Shown here: in pieces, positions 14,547 to 15,202 of the stretch
Layout of the letters: each line of letters starts with the position of its first letter
Numbering within the stretch: the first letter of the stretch is position 1
Source: Paracoccaceae bacterium
Lineage (GTDB): Bacteria > Pseudomonadota > Alphaproteobacteria > Rhodobacterales > Rhodobacteraceae
NCBI GenBank assembly: GCA_003511785.1
Contig: DOIS01000037.1
Span: 1-15,202, forward strand
Direction: 5' to 3'
Length of the DNA stretch: 15,202 nt
Made by a program: the position numbers and the translations under genes
Notes under the pieces: generated by a model
Told to the model about the DNA's origin: nothing
The model's input: only the letters and a program-made list of their open reading frames with translations
Database searches by the model: none

Positions 14547-15202
14547 CTAATGCTCGGTCGGCCGCCAGATGTTGCGCGTGGCCGGGCTGTCGAAATCGAA
14601 ACCGAAGGTGTCGATGTCGGTCGCATACCAATCCGCGACGATCTGGATGGTGCGGTCGGTGTAATAGCTGCGCCAGTCGCTGGAGCCCGAAACGGTCACG
14701 TTGCGGCGCGCGATGGGGCGGTTCAGCCCGAAATAGACCGGGGCGTCTTCGGCCATGGTTTCCTGGCGCAGCACATCCGCGGCAATGACGCCACTCTCGT
14801 CGGTGACGTAATCGGCCTGCGGATACCAGCCGCGAATGGCGCGATGCCAGAAGTACGGCCGGCCCCCGTCCGTGTGCCGCGTCTCGAGAAACGCCTCGAA
14901 ACTCTCCGGCGCGGCCTGCGCCCATCTGCTGCCCTGCTCGGCCGCCAGAAGCGCGAAACGATAGCGCGAGACCGTGCGCGCCCACGGGTTGCGCAGGATC
15001 GCCACCGGCTGCAACCGCGCGCGCACCTTGGGGTCGATGTCGCGCAGCCGGGCGTGCTGCAACCCGTGATGCTGGCCCTGCTCTGCCATGACGCCGCGCA
15101 CGGTCCGCACATAGTCGCGCGAGACGTGAAAGGCCGGGTCGGCCCCGATCATGCGCCAGCGCAGTTCCGGGGCCTTGCGCAGGGCCGTTCCCCCATTCTT
15201 GC
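14547..15202 (-). CDS. Sulfotransferase family protein (5' end outside window)
   Basis: The frame is open to the right edge, so the N-terminus is missing and 217 residues are visible. The first visible residues, KNGGTALRK, match the end of the 5'-phosphosulfate-binding loop (PK.GGT/S.L) of PAPS-dependent sulfotransferases. LRNPWARTVSRYRFALLAA (from about 70 residues in) is the 3'-phosphate-binding motif. The in-frame ATG at 15152 is therefore internal and not the true start. The tail is rich in Trp and Tyr (SSDWRSYYTD, VADWYATDIDTFGFDF), as in bacterial sulfotransferases acting on saccharides or unknown acceptors. The acceptor cannot be predicted. It is probably the first of a short operon with the four-cysteine membrane protein and perhaps the DUF1989 gene. 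Confidence 0.82.
   Translation of the reverse strand, partial: KNGGTALRKAPELRWRMIGADPAFHVSRDYVRTVRGVMAEQGQHHGLQHARLRDIDPKVRARLQPVAILRNPWARTVSRYRFALLAAEQGSRWAQAAPESFEAFLETRHTDGGRPYFWHRAIRGWYPQADYVTDESGVIAADVLRQETMAEDAPVYFGLNRPIARRNVTVSGSSDWRSYYTDRTIQIVADWYATDIDTFGFDFDSPATRNIWRPTEH

Noticed and set aside
13828..14985. 385-codon minus-strand frame spanning three genes
   Set aside because: It crosses the DUF1989, four-cysteine and sulfotransferase genes in another frame, with a Gly/Arg/Pro-rich composition. The three separate frames each have coherent motifs and ribosome sites.

Overview
The window looks like a chromosomal segment of a GC-rich alphaproteobacterium of the Rhodobacteraceae, most likely the Roseobacter group. 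The reasons are a crotonyl-CoA carboxylase/reductase and an ethylmalonyl-CoA mutase a few kilobases apart, a LuxR/LuxI pair directly downstream of ccr, an H-NS-like protein with the TWSGRGRKP motif, and a GC-hairpin plus TATTT intergenic repeat that I associate with Rhodobacterales. I see no transposase, integrase, CRISPR array, rRNA or tRNA.

Layout. Positions 1-9174 are read entirely on the minus strand. In transcription order they hold a PlsB-like glycerophosphate acyltransferase, ccr with its own intrinsic terminator, a small unrecognised ORF that overlaps luxR, luxR, luxI, a stand-alone RecD-like SF1 helicase, a 69-residue single-pass membrane protein, and malate synthase G (glcB). From 9312 the plus strand carries a bacterioferritin-type protein, ethylmalonyl-CoA mutase (ecm) with a textbook terminator, an H-NS family protein and a DeoD-type purine nucleoside phosphorylase. 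Positions 13380-15202 are minus again: a DUF1989 (urea carboxylase-associated) protein, a small membrane protein with four cysteines, and a sulfotransferase that runs off the right edge.

How the genes fit. Ccr and Ecm catalyse the reductive carboxylation and the first B12-dependent rearrangement of the ethylmalonyl-CoA pathway of acetyl-CoA assimilation. The pathway releases glyoxylate, which GlcB can condense with acetyl-CoA to malate. The region is therefore a C2-assimilation neighbourhood with a quorum-sensing pair embedded in it. The ccr terminator suggests that luxR is driven by its own promoter.

The observations most worth a second look are: three copies of a compound repeat (about three GC hairpins followed by a TATTT/AAGAG tail) at 11-111, 2690-2785 and 9913-10011; a bacterioferritin with a complete ferroxidase centre but Arg at the haem-ligand Met position; a small ORF overlapping the luxR start; and two overlapping palindromes in the 335-base gap at 2612-2946. 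No single unmistakably new system is visible. The best candidates are the ccr-luxRI linkage and the repeat family.
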